Both the position numbers and the translations under genes were made by a program. Positions 8,282-14,852 of a stretch of 42,951 nucleotides of DNA are shown here, piece after piece; within the stretch, counting starts at the first letter, position 1; each line of letters starts with the position of its first letter. This DNA is from Candidatus Nealsonbacteria bacterium DGGOD1a (GTDB lineage: Bacteria; Patescibacteriota; Minisyncoccia; Minisyncoccales; UBA5738), in contig CP092821.1 of the NCBI GenBank assembly GCA_022530585.1, positions 970,367 to 1,013,317 on the forward strand, read 5' to 3'. The notes under the pieces were generated by a model. The model was not told the origin of the DNA. It saw only the letters and a list, made by a program, of their open reading frames with translations, and made no database searches.

Positions 8282-8353
8282 CGCCGGCAACTGGGCTCGA
8301 ACCAGTGACAACTTGCTTAACAGCAAGCACTCTACCGACTGAGTTATGCCAGC
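8282..8353 (-). tRNA. tRNA-Asn (anticodon GTT)
   Basis: The cloverleaf has acceptor GCTGGCA/TGCCGGC, D stem ACTC/GAGT, T stem ACTGG/CCAGT with loop TTCGAGC, and discriminator G, as expected for Asn. The anticodon is GTT. The total is 72 bases, one shorter than usual: pairing CTTGC/GCAAG leaves a six-base loop TGTTAA, and the alternative GCTTG/CAAGT leaves eight. CCA is not encoded. The 130 bases between this gene and the TGC tRNA contain no gene I can see, only an 8-bp inverted GCTTATGT/ACATAAGC pair. Confidence 0.85.
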
Positions 8354-8376
8354 TTCAATGTTCTGGTAAAACCCTA

Positions 8377-8880
8377 TCAAAAACCTATCTTGCTGTCAAT
8401 ATCAAACGGAATACCAGCTGGTTTTGACTGAATCTCTTTCAATTTTTGATTCAGCGGTTTTTCTTTCAAATTATCGCCCTTAAAATCCGGGTCTTGGCGA
8501 TAGATATTGAAAACTTCCAGTGCGATCTCTTCAACCTGTATCGCCAGATGTTCCTGCCCTTCTTCCCACACCGCATCCCCCAATTGCGCCAAAACAAACG
8601 CGGTGAAATCTTCGGGCTTATCAATTTCATAATTGTCAAACAATTCAAAAATTATTCCCTGCACGGTATCCGCGATCGAACCGGAAAACCAGCTTTGCGG
8701 AAAATAATTTCCGTAAAGCTGTTTATGGTCTTTCATTGTGGCGATCGTTTCCGCGGCAAAATCGCAACCGTCATCGGTCGCCTCTCCGCACGCGGGACAA
8801 ACGCAATCTTTTTTGTGGGCCACAAACTCCGCCCCGCACTTTTCACAAGTCGTCCCCTGGTAATTCAAATGTATCGGCAT
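8377..8880 (-). CDS. Hypothetical zinc-ribbon protein
   Basis: A 167-residue protein with an N-terminal zinc ribbon: TCEKCG (Cys12, Cys15) and CVCPACGE (Cys26, Cys28, Cys31) could hold one Zn ion. The rest is acidic and predicted helical, including a repeated-looking amphipathic stretch (VQGIIFELFDNYEIDKPEDFTAFVLAQLGDAV, split by eye into two helices). No catalytic motif is evident and I do not recognise the family. It starts at the ATG at 8878-8880, with an AT-rich gap of about 140 bases to the DUF4342 gene upstream. It ends just before tRNA-Asn in the same orientation. Confidence 0.6.
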   Translation of the reverse strand: MPIHLNYQGTTCEKCGAEFVAHKKDCVCPACGEATDDGCDFAAETIATMKDHKQLYGNYFPQSWFSGSIADTVQGIIFELFDNYEIDKPEDFTAFVLAQLGDAVWEEGQEHLAIQVEEIALEVFNIYRQDPDFKGDNLKEKPLNQKLKEIQSKPAGIPFDIDSKIGF

Positions 8881-9023
8881 AAATATATGTCAAATGTTAA
8901 ATCCCGTATCCCAAAACCGCATCTTAAAACCAAAATCTAAAAATTTGATCCAATTCCAAGATAATCAGATTGCGGGATTTTCGTTATGGTTCTTGGATAT
9001 GAGATTTGAGTTTTGAGATGTCT

Positions 9024-9314
9024 TTATTTCCTTTCCACGATAATCGTGCAGTTGGCGATCAATGCCGCCAGCGCCCCAACGGCCGCCAAAACCGGCGCCA
9101 GCGCCGTGCCGACAACCGCGAAAGTGAGCGGGATTTCCATCAGCGTATCGCCTTTGTCGTTAATGATGATTATCCGGCGCACATTCCCCTCTTTAATGAG
9201 ACTCTTAACCTTCTCGATCATTTTCTCGCCGGAAATTTTAAACTCCTCGCGCTTTGTTTTTGAACCGCGGCTTGTCTCTTTTTCTGTTTTTGATTGCGTC
9301 TTTTTTGTCGCCAT
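9024..9314 (-). CDS. DUF4342-family protein
   Basis: The C-terminal 60 residues match what I know of DUF4342: VKSLIKEGNVRRIIIINDKGDTLMEIPLTFAVVG in two strands, then the hydrophobic APVLAAVGALAALIANCTI. The family is small, widespread and functionally uncharacterised. The N-terminal 35 residues are Lys/Thr/Ser-rich and probably disordered. I chose MATKKTQSK as the start (96 residues). A longer frame begins 18 codons upstream at 9368, but its leading sequence is atypical. The hydrophobic helix could associate with membrane or pack in a dimer. Confidence 0.8.
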   Translation of the reverse strand: MATKKTQSKTEKETSRGSKTKREEFKISGEKMIEKVKSLIKEGNVRRIIIINDKGDTLMEIPLTFAVVGTALAPVLAAVGALAALIANCTIIVERK

Positions 9315-9378
9315 ATGTTTGTTAATTATTGTTGCTTTAAAATAACATTCCAAATCAAATTTGTCCACAAAAATACAA

Positions 9379-9406
9379 ATGCGGGCGAATAATCATTCGC
9401 CCCTAC
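9379..9406. repeat. REP-like palindrome, family A copy 1
   Basis: GGGCGAAT and ATTCGCCC form a perfect 8-bp stem with a four-base loop, flanked by ATGC and CTAC. The 28-base unit is identical to 31293-31320 inside elp3. It overlaps the RAYT stop codon, which is the TAG formed by the terminal CTA. Confidence 0.85.
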
Positions 9407-9924
9407 GGGATACGGGAATACAATTCGTCAATTTCCCAATTTAACGGGTTATTGATGATATATTCACGCACGCGATCCAAATCATCGTCATTGCGAATAA
9501 TATGTTCATAATAATTCCTTTGCCAAATTGGTTTTCCCAACAATTTGGTAACGCCAATTTTATATCCTCTGATTATCGCCCCCACGGTTTTCGATGTCCC
9601 CGCATTTTGCATTTGTAGGGGCGAATGATTATTCGCCCGTTCCCGTTTCCATTCCCGATTTTGAATAATTATAATCCCATGGAAATGATTCGGCATCACC
9701 ACGAATTCATCCAAAATAACAAACGGATAATGTTTTGGAATTTCGTACCAACAATTATTTACGATTTCCCCCGCCTTATTCAATTCCATCTTTGCATCCG
9801 CGATGCTCCCAAACAAACATTGCCTGTTTTGCGCGCAAACGGTGACAAAATACGCCCCGTCTTGCGAATAATCATAACCCTTAACCCGAATTGTTCTCCG
9901 ATGATGAATTTCAGAATCGTACAT
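9403..9924 (-). CDS. REP-associated tyrosine transposase (RAYT, IS200/Y1-type HUH)
   Basis: A 173-residue Y1-HUH single-strand DNA transposase, of the type that moves or maintains REP palindromes as a domesticated IS200-like enzyme. The N-terminus HHRRTIRVKGYDYSQDGAYFVTVCAQNR is the family hallmark. The HUH metal motif is MPNHFHG (His80, His82), and the likely catalytic tyrosine lies in NYYEHIIRN (about 138-139). Residues 96-104 (RANNHSPLQ) are encoded by a REP palindrome, and a second copy supplies the stop codon, so the gene is decorated by its own presumed substrate. It starts two bases after the phosphoribosyltransferase stop, probably co-transcribed. Confidence 0.9.
   Translation of the reverse strand: MYDSEIHHRRTIRVKGYDYSQDGAYFVTVCAQNRQCLFGSIADAKMELNKAGEIVNNCWYEIPKHYPFVILDEFVVMPNHFHGIIIIQNREWKRERANNHSPLQMQNAGTSKTVGAIIRGYKIGVTKLLGKPIWQRNYYEHIIRNDDDLDRVREYIINNPLNWEIDELYSRIP
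9615..9639. repeat. REP-like palindrome, family A copy 2 (inside RAYT)
   Basis: This is a reverse-complement copy of the unit at 9379-9406 (GTAGGGGCGAATGATTATTC then GCCCG), about 210 bases away in opposite orientation. It is translated in frame within the RAYT gene. Confidence 0.85.
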
Positions 9925-9926
9925 AT

Positions 9927-10358
9927 TTATTTTCTATCGCAATCCCACGGAAAAATGATATCGCTGTCAATTTCTTGGAAAAATGACGAAATGTCGTATT
10001 TTCTATCGTTCAATGATTTTACCTTGAACAGCGCGAAAAATGAAATACTTTTGAGCCGGCAATTTTTTTGCAAACAGTTTTTCAAAAGCCGCAAAGTTTT
10101 CCCCGAACGGATAATATCGTCAACGACCAAAATGTTTTTATCGCTTATCCAATCGCCGCGGTCAAAAAATATCTCGTCTTGCTTGTTGATATACGCCGCA
10201 ATTAAGGGTTTATCAATCTTAGCCGCCAACAGCGCCGCCGGCACCAGCCCTCCCCGACTCACCCCCACCACAACCTCGACCTTATTCAAAAACTCCTTAT
10301 TGCCGCCAATAAATCCATTTATCATCTCTTCAATTTCCCCAAACCCAATTTTTTTCAT
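9927..10358 (-). CDS. Type I phosphoribosyltransferase
   Basis: This 143-residue enzyme should transfer a base to or from PRPP in purine/pyrimidine salvage. The PRPP-binding loop ILVVDDIIRSGKT is at residues 76-88, and an upstream Rossmann strand with GVSRGGLVPAALLA fits the PPi-binding loop region of xanthine/hypoxanthine-type PRTases. It is about the length of the small xanthine-guanine enzymes. The hood region (NKQDEIFF...FPWDCDRK) gives no clear substrate clue, though the ending FPWD is common in HGPRT/XGPRT-like proteins. The RAYT gene follows by two bases. Confidence 0.85.
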   Translation of the reverse strand: MKKIGFGEIEEMINGFIGGNKEFLNKVEVVVGVSRGGLVPAALLAAKIDKPLIAAYINKQDEIFFDRGDWISDKNILVVDDIIRSGKTLRLLKNCLQKNCRLKSISFFALFKVKSLNDRKYDISSFFQEIDSDIIFPWDCDRK

Positions 10359-10373
10359 TTTCAGAAATTTACC

Positions 10374-10407
10374 GACATTCTCACATTCTCAAGAATGTTG
10401 GAATGTC
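10374..10407. repeat. Hairpin upstream of the phosphoribosyltransferase gene
   Basis: GACATTC..ACATTCT pairs with AGAATGT..GAATGTC, an inverted repeat with two two-base mismatches and a two-base loop. It lies between the split SGNH gene and the PRTase start. No T tract follows on the minus strand, so it is more likely a repeat or mRNA structure than a terminator. Confidence 0.5.
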
Positions 10408-10423
10408 ATTTAATGATCAAAGA

Positions 10424-11059
10424 TCAAATGATTTTGTTGGCCAGCAGATAATCCCTGACGACTTCAAAAATCAATTGGTGGCCCTCGGAATTCGGGTGCG
10501 CGCCGTCAAAAAGCAATTTTTTATAATCGTCTACCGCGAACTTTTCAAAAATTGAAATGTATTCCATGCCGTTTTCTTCGACTATTAATTTAATCGCCTT
10601 ATCGTATTTTTTGACATATTCGTTGCGATACGATTTATCGGTGTCCCACGGCATCGGATCGACAATTTCTTGATCTATCATCGGCAAACCGATGAAAACT
10701 ATCTTGTCGGATATTTTTCTTGCCAGATTGATCAATTTCTGCAAATTATTTTTAAATTCTTTAAATGGCACCTAAAAATCATTCTTGCTGTGTACAAAAG
10801 CGGAATCATTAACGCCAATCGCAAAAATAACAACATTCTCCCCCTCCGACAGCCGCAAGCGCGACTCGGATTCAAATCTCGCGGCAATATCTTGGCTTTG
10901 GTTTCCAGATATTGAGAGATTATATATAAGGATTTCCTCGCCATCGCCGGAAATGTATCTTTCCATCAAAAAACTGCTCAGCCGCCGAACCCATCCTCCG
11001 GCGGCATCGAAACATCCCAGAGAAATGCTGTCGCCAAAAATGAAAATATTTTCGTGCAT
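10424..11059 (-). pseudogene. SGNH/GDSL hydrolase split by an in-frame TAG
   Basis: The two frames are contiguous and in phase, separated only by TAG at 10772-10774. Together they give a 211-codon SGNH hydrolase. Block I is FGDSIS (Ser11), the Asn block is GVND (82-85), and the Asp/His block DGAHPNSEGH (about 185-194) lies after the stop. Such proteins are cytosolic or exported esterases, lipases or deacetylases. As written, the nucleophile and the catalytic His would be on different polypeptides. The codon directly after TAG is GTG, a possible restart. Alternatives are a recent nonsense mutation, a base-call error, or readthrough. Convergent neighbour pap2 starts just upstream in divergent orientation. 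Confidence 0.75.
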
Positions 11060-11060
11060 T

Positions 11061-11090
11061 TTGTTAAACTTTGAATTGTTGTATTATACT
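11061..11090 (+). promoter_or_regulatory. Promoter of pap2, probably leaderless
   Basis: TTGTTA (11061-11066) and TATACT (11085-11090) are 18 bases apart. The start ATG is at 11097, where transcription should begin, so the mRNA would have essentially no leader. There is no Shine-Dalgarno sequence before the ATG. Confidence 0.6.
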
Positions 11091-11096
11091 AAATCT

Positions 11097-11723
11097 ATGG
11101 CAATAACCAATAAAGTCAAGATTGCGGCCTTGTGCGCTTTAGCGGCAATCTTTTCCATTGTTACTTTTGGGGTTTTAACTGGCAAAACCTCGGGTTTTGA
11201 TCTGGAATGGTCAAAAACGATCTATTCCCTCCGAACTCCGGTTTTGACGCAAACAATGTTCGCCGTTTCCTCAATCAGCTCGACTCCGACCACCGGGTTA
11301 TTGACCGTAATCGTCATTGCCGCGTTTTGGTTGAAAAATCGGCGCAAAACCGCGGTCTTTTTCGGCGCGGCGCTCCTGGCCGGCGTAATCGCCAACAACG
11401 CAATCAAATATTCGGTCCACCGCTTCCGGCCCGATATCGCGCCCCTGGAAGACGCTTCGTTTTACAGTTTTCCTTCAGGCCATTCCATGAACTCGCTGGT
11501 TTTCTACGGTACCTTGCTTTATATCGCGCACAGATCGATAAAAAATAAATATTTGCTTGCCGCGATGGATATTGCCGCGATAATTTTTGTCTCTCTGGTC
11601 GGATTTTCCCGCATCTATCTGGGAGCGCACTTCCCCACCGATGTCGTCGCGGGATTCGTTGCCGGAACTTGCGTACTTTGCGCCGCAATCGAAATTGGAA
11701 ACCGTAGGGGCGATTCCATGTAA
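11097..11723 (+). CDS. PAP2-family membrane phosphatase
   Basis: This 208-residue integral membrane phosphatase should dephosphorylate lipid phosphates such as undecaprenyl pyrophosphate or phosphatidic acid on the outer face of the membrane. The three PAP2 motifs are clear: KYSVHRFRP, FPSGHSMNS, and SRIYLGAHFPTDVVAG. About six hydrophobic segments are seen, beginning with IAALCALAAIFSIVTFGVL. A longer frame opens at 10785 but overlaps the divergent SGNH gene; the ATG at 11097 gives a normal N-terminus and sits exactly downstream of a promoter. The last residues, GNRRGDSM and the TAA stop, come from a REP-like palindrome (11704-11730). Confidence 0.93.
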   Translation: MAITNKVKIAALCALAAIFSIVTFGVLTGKTSGFDLEWSKTIYSLRTPVLTQTMFAVSSISSTPTTGLLTVIVIAAFWLKNRRKTAVFFGAALLAGVIANNAIKYSVHRFRPDIAPLEDASFYSFPSGHSMNSLVFYGTLLYIAHRSIKNKYLLAAMDIAAIIFVSLVGFSRIYLGAHFPTDVVAGFVAGTCVLCAAIEIGNRRGDSM

Positions 11724-11773
11724 TCGCCCGTATTGGCATTTAAATGCGGGCGAAAACATGGTTTCGCCCCTAC
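11704..11773. repeat. Head-to-head REP pair, family A copies 3 and 4
   Basis: The two palindromes, 11704-11730 and 11744-11773, face each other with 13 bases between them, like a bacterial interspersed mosaic element. The first supplies the stop codon of pap2, and the second supplies the TAG stop of the convergent EndoQ-like gene. The second has the same AAAACATGGTTT centre as 31246-31275. The paired hairpins could also end transcription from both sides, although no long T tract is present. Confidence 0.8.
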
Positions 11774-12993
11774 AATACAGGATGCGAACGGGCACGAACG
11801 GATACATGGCCAAAAACTCCATCGTAACCGGCGACAAGTTCGACCTTGCCTTCCCGAGCATCGACAATGCCTTGGGCGATCTCCGGCGTTGTCGCGCTTT
11901 CAAGATCGGAAACGGTCGGACCAAGCAGAACCGAAAACTCCGAACCGAACGCTTTGACCAGCTTCGCGTATTCGGCTTTAACCGCGGCATTCGCAACCAT
12001 AACGCCCAAAACATCGGCGATTATCTCCTGCAACGGCACCAAGTTTTTGTAAGGTATCGCGCCTGCCGGTTTGTATCCCTCGGACTCTGTCGCCAATTCT
12101 TGGATACGGCTCAAAACTCCGATTGTCAGCGGCCGGTTGCATTTTGGACAAAGACCGTTTGTTTTCATCGACTCCCGGGGCGTCAACGACATACCGCAAG
12201 ACCGATGGCCGTCCAAATGATATTTCCCCTCCTCGGGAAAAAATTCAATCGTGTATAAAAATTTTTTGGCGTCTTTTTCTTTTATGGCTTTCATTATTTC
12301 AAAATAGTCCGGCGCGCAGTCAAAAATATTCACCTCCCTTCCGATTTTTTCCGGCGAATGCGCGTCGGAATTCGACAACAAACAAACATTCCGTCCGTCC
12401 GGAATCCGCCAAAGCATTGCCGGATCCGCGGACAATCCGGTCTCGATGGCGTAAATATATTTCGCGTGATCGCCAAAACATTCTTCCAGCGAATCGAACC
12501 CGGATTTGGACCCGAAAACGCCAAACCACGGCGTCATCGCGTGCGCCGGGATCACCATACAATCCGGCGACGCGTCCAAAACCATTCTAGCCAGTTCCCG
12601 CGCGTCCAATCCAAGTATCGGACGGCCGTCCGCCGTCAAATTGCCGACCTTGGCCAATCTTGAATTGATGGTTTCGACAACTTCAAACGACGGCGCGAAA
12701 ATCACAATGTGCACCTTGCGAACCCGATTGCCTTTGGAATAGATACAGCTGATTTCCGCGGTTAACAAAAAACGCGTGCCGCTCTTTGAATTTTTTAACG
12801 CGAAAAGACCCCGCTCCGCGTGGTCCAACAGTTCCTGTAATTCGGCAAACCACGCCGGATGGGTAAAATCGCCCGTACCCATCACTTTTATTCCCTTGAC
12901 TCTGGCCCATTGGTCAAGCGAAACGATATTCATCCGAGGCGAAGTGGCGCGCGAATAATGCGAATGAATGTGCAAATCCGCGGCAAAACGCAT
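11770..12993 (-). CDS. Endonuclease Q-like PHP-domain DNA repair nuclease
   Basis: EndoQ nicks DNA 5' of deaminated bases (uracil, hypoxanthine, xanthine) and abasic sites, and is known from Thermococcales and a few bacterial lineages. The 407-residue protein begins with the PHP metal motif DLHIHSHYSRA (Asp6, His8, His10) and carries MGTGDFTHPAWF, TAEISCIY, IPAHAMTPWFGVFGS and LLSNSDAHSPEKIGRE in the EndoQ order. A four-Cys zinc element follows (CGMSL, then CPKC about 15 residues on), then a C-terminal domain with LVPLQEIIADVLG. This architecture fits EndoQ better than DNA-polymerase-associated PHP proteins. The stop codon comes from a REP palindrome. The MgtC gene upstream is one base away, so they are probably co-transcribed. 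Confidence 0.8.
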   Translation of the reverse strand: MRFAADLHIHSHYSRATSPRMNIVSLDQWARVKGIKVMGTGDFTHPAWFAELQELLDHAERGLFALKNSKSGTRFLLTAEISCIYSKGNRVRKVHIVIFAPSFEVVETINSRLAKVGNLTADGRPILGLDARELARMVLDASPDCMVIPAHAMTPWFGVFGSKSGFDSLEECFGDHAKYIYAIETGLSADPAMLWRIPDGRNVCLLSNSDAHSPEKIGREVNIFDCAPDYFEIMKAIKEKDAKKFLYTIEFFPEEGKYHLDGHRSCGMSLTPRESMKTNGLCPKCNRPLTIGVLSRIQELATESEGYKPAGAIPYKNLVPLQEIIADVLGVMVANAAVKAEYAKLVKAFGSEFSVLLGPTVSDLESATTPEIAQGIVDAREGKVELVAGYDGVFGHVSVRARSHPVL

Positions 12994-12994
12994 A

Positions 12995-13426
12995 TTATTT
13001 ATGGAAAAATTTTATCTCCAGCATCCCGAAAATTATAAACACGAAGAGCATAAAAGCGGTCACCGATATCGCCAGAAAGTAATTCTGCAACCCCACCGCC
13101 ACGCCGATGGCCGAAACCACCAGCAAGCCCGCGGCAGTCGTCAAACCTTCAATGCCGCCTTTGTCCCCTTTAAAAATCAGACCCGCGCCGATAAAACCGA
13201 TGCCCGTGGTGATCGCCTGGATAACGCGCGGCAAATCGATCGGCGCGAAACCATCTGTTGCGTAAAGACTCATCGCCAGCATCGTGAACGCGCACGCGCT
13301 CAACCCCACCAGGCTGTAGGTCTGCAAACCCGCGCCCTTTTTTTTGGTTTCCCGCTCCAAGCCGATCAACCCGCAAAGCGCGATCGTAATCGCCAGCTGG
13401 GACAATGGTTGTAATTCAATAAACAT
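12995..13426 (-). CDS. MgtC/SapB-family membrane protein
   Basis: A 143-residue protein with about five hydrophobic segments. The MgtC N-terminal signature is present: LCGLIGLERE near residues 17-26, the following KKGAGLQTYSLVGLSACAF, and the later GIGFIGAGLIFK and GLTTAAGLLVVSAIGVAVG. The C-terminal soluble ACT-like domain of true MgtC is absent, as in many SapB-type members. The family is linked to Mg2+ limitation and acid stress, but its biochemical role is unsettled. Upstream is a MITE-like element that could contain or disturb its promoter; downstream the EndoQ-like gene starts after one base. Confidence 0.9.
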   Translation of the reverse strand: MFIELQPLSQLAITIALCGLIGLERETKKKGAGLQTYSLVGLSACAFTMLAMSLYATDGFAPIDLPRVIQAITTGIGFIGAGLIFKGDKGGIEGLTTAAGLLVVSAIGVAVGLQNYFLAISVTAFMLFVFIIFGMLEIKFFHK

Positions 13427-13436
13427 ATTTTTATAA

Positions 13437-13576
13437 ATTATCTTGAATTACGAAACGCTTTGTATTTGGGGTCTATCCCTATGCTGCCCGTCCCGAGTAT
13501 TCCCGAGGGATAATCGCAAGGGTTAGACCCCTTCAAAGCATTTGAATTTAATGGTTTCGCAATTCAAAAAAATTAA
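13437..13576. mobile_element. MITE-like element, copy 1 (TTGAATT-CGAAA ends)
   Basis: The terminal inverted repeats are TTGAATTACGAAAC (13443-13456) and GGTTTCGCAATTCAA (13553-13567), with AT-rich flanks that also match. The interior (13468-13531) is a nested palindrome, GGGGTCTATCCCT to AGGGTTAGACCCC, of the family B type. The same termini enclose a different interior at 34057-34226. It is non-coding and about 140 bp, between the LOG gene and mgtC. Confidence 0.7.
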
Positions 13577-13598
13577 GTCCTTGCGTCGGGGTATCAAT

Positions 13599-14162
13599 TT
13601 ATGGCAATTCCAATTTTGCTTTTCTCTTTTCTTTTTCGACCAGATCAATCATCTTTTGCACCAATAAAATCGGATCTCTTTCGTAAACTATCTTCTTGAT
13701 GCCGCGGTATGTGCCTTTCACCAATTCGCGGATTTTGTCCGCCGTGCCGCCCGAACCTTCCAGCACGCCGATCGGCTTTTTGCACTCAACCGCCGTGGTA
13801 AATTCGTGCAATGTTCCCATCCGACCGCAGACGATAATTATCGCGTCCGCGGATTTGGTCATAATTATATCCCGGCCGGAATAATCCGCCCCGGTATAAA
13901 CCATCACATCGAAAACATCCATCGGCAAACGGTAACGCTTGATATGTTCCACTTCGGACCCCGCCGGCGAAAACCCGACATTGAACCCGCCTTCCTGTTT
14001 GCATCCTTGGGCGGAAAAATAAGGCACGCCGGTAGTGGCTCCCGAAACCAAAACGCAATGAGTCCGGGCGATTTCTTTGCCGATTTCTTTTGACAGCAAA
14101 ATGATATTATCGCAACAATGGCTGATTTCCGCCGCGCCCGATACCGCGATTTTGTATTGCAT
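13599..14162 (-). CDS. LOG/SLOG-family nucleotide-processing protein (TIGR00725-like)
   Basis: A 187-residue Rossmann-like protein. The start MQYKIAVSGAAE, the LVSGATTGVPYFSAQG loop, and especially GRMGTLHEFTTAVE (about 113-126, the PGGxGTxxE-type motif with R-M replacing G-G) place it in the LOG superfamily. LOG proteins cleave nucleoside monophosphates to base and ribose-5-phosphate, and the wider SLOG group binds nucleotides or nucleotide-derived signals. The substrate here cannot be told. It is the last gene before the structured RNA locus at 14244-14406, in the same orientation. Confidence 0.8.
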   Translation of the reverse strand: MQYKIAVSGAAEISHCCDNIILLSKEIGKEIARTHCVLVSGATTGVPYFSAQGCKQEGGFNVGFSPAGSEVEHIKRYRLPMDVFDVMVYTGADYSGRDIIMTKSADAIIIVCGRMGTLHEFTTAVECKKPIGVLEGSGGTADKIRELVKGTYRGIKKIVYERDPILLVQKMIDLVEKEKRKAKLELP

Positions 14163-14243
14163 ATTAAAAATTTAAAGCTAAAAGCGAAAAACTTAAAGCA
14201 TAACTAATAATCCATTCTAACAAAGAATAACGCCTTAAACAAC

Positions 14244-14406
14244 TAAAAAACACCGATGCATTCGGTGCCTTTTAGTTGAGGGGAGCGATCCCTCGCGGAA
14301 TCAGTCAAGCTATATAGTGCAATCTGGCAGAGACTGCGCGGCCCGCACTCAACCTCCTCCGCTGAAGAATCTTCTGCCTGTATTGGGTAAAAACCCTCAT
14401 CCCCTC
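14244..14406 (-). ncRNA. Predicted structured small RNA, family unassigned
   Basis: The 163-base minus-strand locus has its own consensus promoter and intrinsic terminator. The predicted RNA starts GAGGGGATGAGGG. GAGGGGA can pair with TCCCCTC just before the terminator, closing a multi-branch fold. Inside are the hairpins GGGTTTTTACCC and GAAGATTCTTC, a stem GCGGA/TCCGC enclosing AGTGC/GCACT, an apical GCAG-TCT-CTGC, and GCGA-GGGA-TCGC. Length and a closing stem recall 6S RNA, but the fold is branched rather than one long rod, so I do not assign it. A 63-codon frame crosses it (14243-14434) but starts upstream of the transcription start and looks non-coding. It lies between the SEC-C and LOG genes. 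Confidence 0.65.
14245..14267 (-). terminator. Intrinsic terminator of the 14244-14406 RNA
   Basis: The stem CACCGA/TCGGTG with a five-base loop is followed on the minus strand by six T residues. Flanking AACTAAAA/TTTTTTAGTT can extend the stem, so it may work in both directions. Confidence 0.85.
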
Positions 14407-14412
14407 GCCTTC

Positions 14413-14441
14413 TTTTTAGCCGATTAAAAACCATTTGTCAA
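14413..14441 (-). promoter_or_regulatory. Consensus promoter of the 14244-14406 RNA
   Basis: A perfect TTGACA (14441-14436) lies 17 bases from TAAAAA (14418-14413). The start is predicted at about 14406, exactly at the 5' arm of the RNA closing stem, which supports the assignment. Confidence 0.7.
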
Positions 14442-14450
14442 ATTTTCAAT

Positions 14451-14843
14451 TCACGAAATTTTTCCGCAACATTTTTTGTATTTCTTGCCGCTACCGCACG
14501 GACAAGGGTTGTTGCGGTCATATGAATTATTTTGGCTACCGTCGTTTTTTTGCCATTCATCAACTTTTTCCAACAATGAAGGCGCCACTTTCCAGCGGCC
14601 TCCGTCGTCGCAACGCAAACTGACGCTTTTTTGATTCAAACGCTCTATATTCCCAAACATTTTTCTTCCGCAATTCATAAAGCACACGCGATCGCCCGCG
14701 TTAAACCGCGTCATCGCGCCAAGCTGGCGCGCCCGTCCGAAAAGATTGATTTTGCCCACGATAAGCTTGTTGAGCTCAATCAGCTGGCTTTCATTCAACT
14801 CGTTTAACGTTTCGCGGTATTGATCGGGTAAATTGCTTGCCAT
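14451..14843 (-). CDS. SEC-C motif protein
   Basis: A 130-residue protein whose C-terminus NNPCPCGSGKKYKKCCGK is the SEC-C zinc-binding motif known from the end of SecA and from many small proteins. The middle (MTRFNAGDRVCFMNCGRKMFGNIERLNQKSVSLRC) looks like a small KOW/Tudor-like beta-barrel. The N-terminal helix contains NESQLIELNKLIVGKINLF. It could be a nucleic-acid or ribosome-associated factor, but function is not established. Proteins of this shape often sit beside pRiA4b ORF-3-like proteins, as here (nine bases apart). Confidence 0.8.
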   Translation of the reverse strand: MASNLPDQYRETLNELNESQLIELNKLIVGKINLFGRARQLGAMTRFNAGDRVCFMNCGRKMFGNIERLNQKSVSLRCDDGGRWKVAPSLLEKVDEWQKNDGSQNNSYDRNNPCPCGSGKKYKKCCGKIS

Positions 14844-14852
14844 ACCGTTTTT

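Noticed and set aside
10785-11096. N-terminal extension of the PAP2 protein
   Set aside because: The extension is antisense to the SGNH gene and lies upstream of the promoter; the ATG at 11097 gives a normal PAP2 start.
14244-14406. Identification of the structured RNA as 6S RNA
   Set aside because: Length and closing stem are compatible, but the fold is branched and I cannot see the central open bubble of a single long hairpin.
14243-14434. 63-codon minus-strand frame over the structured RNA
   Set aside because: It begins upstream of the predicted transcription start and ends inside the terminator; Arg-rich composition reflects the GC-rich stems.
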